A stretch of DNA of 64,000 nt, from positions 2,108,001 through 2,172,000 of the forward strand of contig JAVHNS010000004.1 of assembly GCA_036872755.1 (NCBI GenBank). The letters are read 5' to 3'. Below the pieces are notes generated by a model. The model saw only the letters and a list, made by a program, of their open reading frames with translations, did not search any database and was not told the DNA's origin. A program made the position numbers and the translations under genes. The stretch is from Orbilia blumenaviensis (Eukaryota; Ascomycota; Orbiliomycetes; Orbiliales; Orbiliaceae). Shown piece by piece: positions 63,001 to 64,000 of the stretch; the stretch's first letter is position 1; each line of letters opens with the position of its first letter.

Positions 63001-64000
63001 GCGCGGAACGTAAAGTACCCCGGATAGGTGCCGTCCCTGTGGCCACAGATGAAGGTAACACGACGAATATGGCGCGCGAGCAACTCGTCCGTGCTTTCCT
63101 GCATCAGAGCGGAAATCCTCTCCGCGATCTCCGTATCCGTCAAGTTCTCAACATCTCGAACAGCCACGTTACAAACACCGCTCAGGTCCTCGTCATCCTC
63201 AACTTTGAGAGGCTGTACATGTGGTCGCCTGCGGGAGAGGTCAGGCATCAACCCGCTGGCGCTGCCGAATTTTTGGATTTTCTTGGGGAGTAACTCCAGA
63301 GCCCTGGATAGATACTCTTCCGCCTCGTCAAGGTAGCCAATGGGTACGACGACGCCCTTCCTAATAGGCTCGGACTCCGCACTTTTGACAAGAAAGCTCA
63401 TATCACTAATAGATCCTATTCTCTTAAATGGGTTCGATTTGTCAGCAGTAGGAGTTCCAGGCGTAGAAGGTTGCATCGGCATCCCAGCATCTGAGAATCC
63501 CATTTTGCTCAAACAGAAGTCCCAGGTGATCATGAATGGTGGTTCAGTATCGGTGTAGTGGTAGTCAACCGACATGAGTTGGTAGGCACGATAAGCACGC
63601 CTGATGTAGACCTCAAGAGCAGCGAGGGAGACCCATGGATCGGAGTGACCGAAGAAGTGAGGAAGAACATCAAAGACGGTGTACTTGGAGTCAATAACTT
63701 CCTTGAGCAATTCGACGTTTGGAGTCCTGTGGTCCCATCCACCTTCACCATAACGAGATTCAACAACAGAGGACCGGAGGATGTGCTCCATCTGGCCTTG
63801 ACGCTCCTCGATAGATGGGAGAGCGCATTGGATAAGCAGCTCTCTAGCCTTGAGCTGGACCTTGGATGTCGAACGGTTGTCCAAGTCTGTTAGCTTCTTG
63901 AGAGAAACGCGGAAGTACTTGCCGACAGCGCCGACGTTCGGCCTGTTGGGTCTGTATTCATCAAGGATGGCAATGATCAAGTTATTTTTGGCTCCGATCT
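60035..64000 (-). CDS. ACC1: Acetyl-CoA carboxylase, C-terminal half (partial at right edge)
   Basis: A cytosolic multidomain enzyme that makes malonyl-CoA for fatty-acid synthesis. Only the C-terminal part is present: on the minus strand exon 64000-61545, then the last exon 61483-60035. The coding sequence continues beyond position 64000, so the biotin carboxylase and biotin-carrier domains are outside. The visible part starts in the central region (KNNLIIAILDEYRPNRPNVG; MEHILRSSVVESRYGEGG). The carboxyltransferase N-half follows (ANDITFKIGSFGPQEDRFF; RIYLSANSGARIGMAEELIP), then its C-half (LANWRGFSGGQRDMYFEVLK; RGGSWVVIDPTIN). The intron at 61484-61544 lies between QRAVQIEGQPI and ILTGAPAINKLLG. 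The protein ends AALLSMLS. Codon bias is stronger than in neighbours (frequent C-ending codons), as expected for a highly expressed gene. Confidence 0.97.

Overview
The window is nuclear DNA of a filamentous ascomycete fungus (Pezizomycotina). Genes are split by short introns, mostly about 40-100 nt, with GTAAGT/GTATGT-type donors and CTAAC/CTAAT-type branch points. The proteins recognised are fungal housekeeping types (Rtt103, Bur6, Cdc27, Smc3, Rio1, Oma1, Acc1), joined by fungal surface proteins and a drug-efflux transporter. I cannot name the genus. There is no rRNA, CRISPR array, prokaryotic operon, intact transposon or viral gene.

Layout, left to right. 0.9-2.4 kb: RNA polymerase II CTD-binding protein (Rtt103-like). 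3.7-6.1 kb: Ser/Thr kinase with a low-complexity N-terminus. 8.9-10.4 kb: GT34 Golgi glycosyltransferase. 12.6-13.6 kb: NC2-alpha/Bur6 histone-fold repressor. 14.8-16.1 kb (minus) and 16.6-20.3 kb (plus): a divergent pair, a NOSIP-type RING/U-box protein and a C-terminal-motor kinesin-14. 22.0-26.2 kb: two tandem copies of an unrecognised three-exon gene, the left copy frameshifted, both with the same duplicated upstream motif. 26.7-28.3 kb (minus): GT61/EOGT-like glycosyltransferase. 30.1-31.6 kb: peroxisomal-type adenine nucleotide carrier. 32.2-33.9 kb: unknown protein with 12-residue repeats and an acidic tail. 35.9 kb: intron-containing tRNA-Tyr.

37.8-39.0 kb: Oma1 mitochondrial metallopeptidase. 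40.3-42.8 kb (minus): Cdc27 of the anaphase-promoting complex. 44.7-48.5 kb (minus): Smc3 cohesin subunit, divergent from Rio1 kinase (49.0-50.7 kb). 51.6-53.4 kb: DHA2-type MFS exporter. 53.9-55.3 kb: membrane-anchored surface protein with three six-cysteine modules. 55.8 kb: tRNA-Val (minus). 57.9-59.0 kb: secreted, probably GPI-anchored protein of unknown function. 60.0-64.0 kb (minus): C-terminal half of acetyl-CoA carboxylase, running off the right edge.

Most genes are independent housekeeping units and form no biosynthetic cluster. Cdc27, Smc3 and Rio1 all serve chromosome segregation or cell-cycle progression and sit side by side, but nothing in the sequence shows shared control. The least explained parts are the tandem paralogue pair with its shared upstream element (21.5-26.2 kb), the 580-residue protein at 32.2 kb, and the two unknown surface proteins at 53.9-59.0 kb. 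Exon boundaries were derived by hand from splice consensus and reading-frame phase. All summed coding lengths are multiples of three except in the frameshifted copy.
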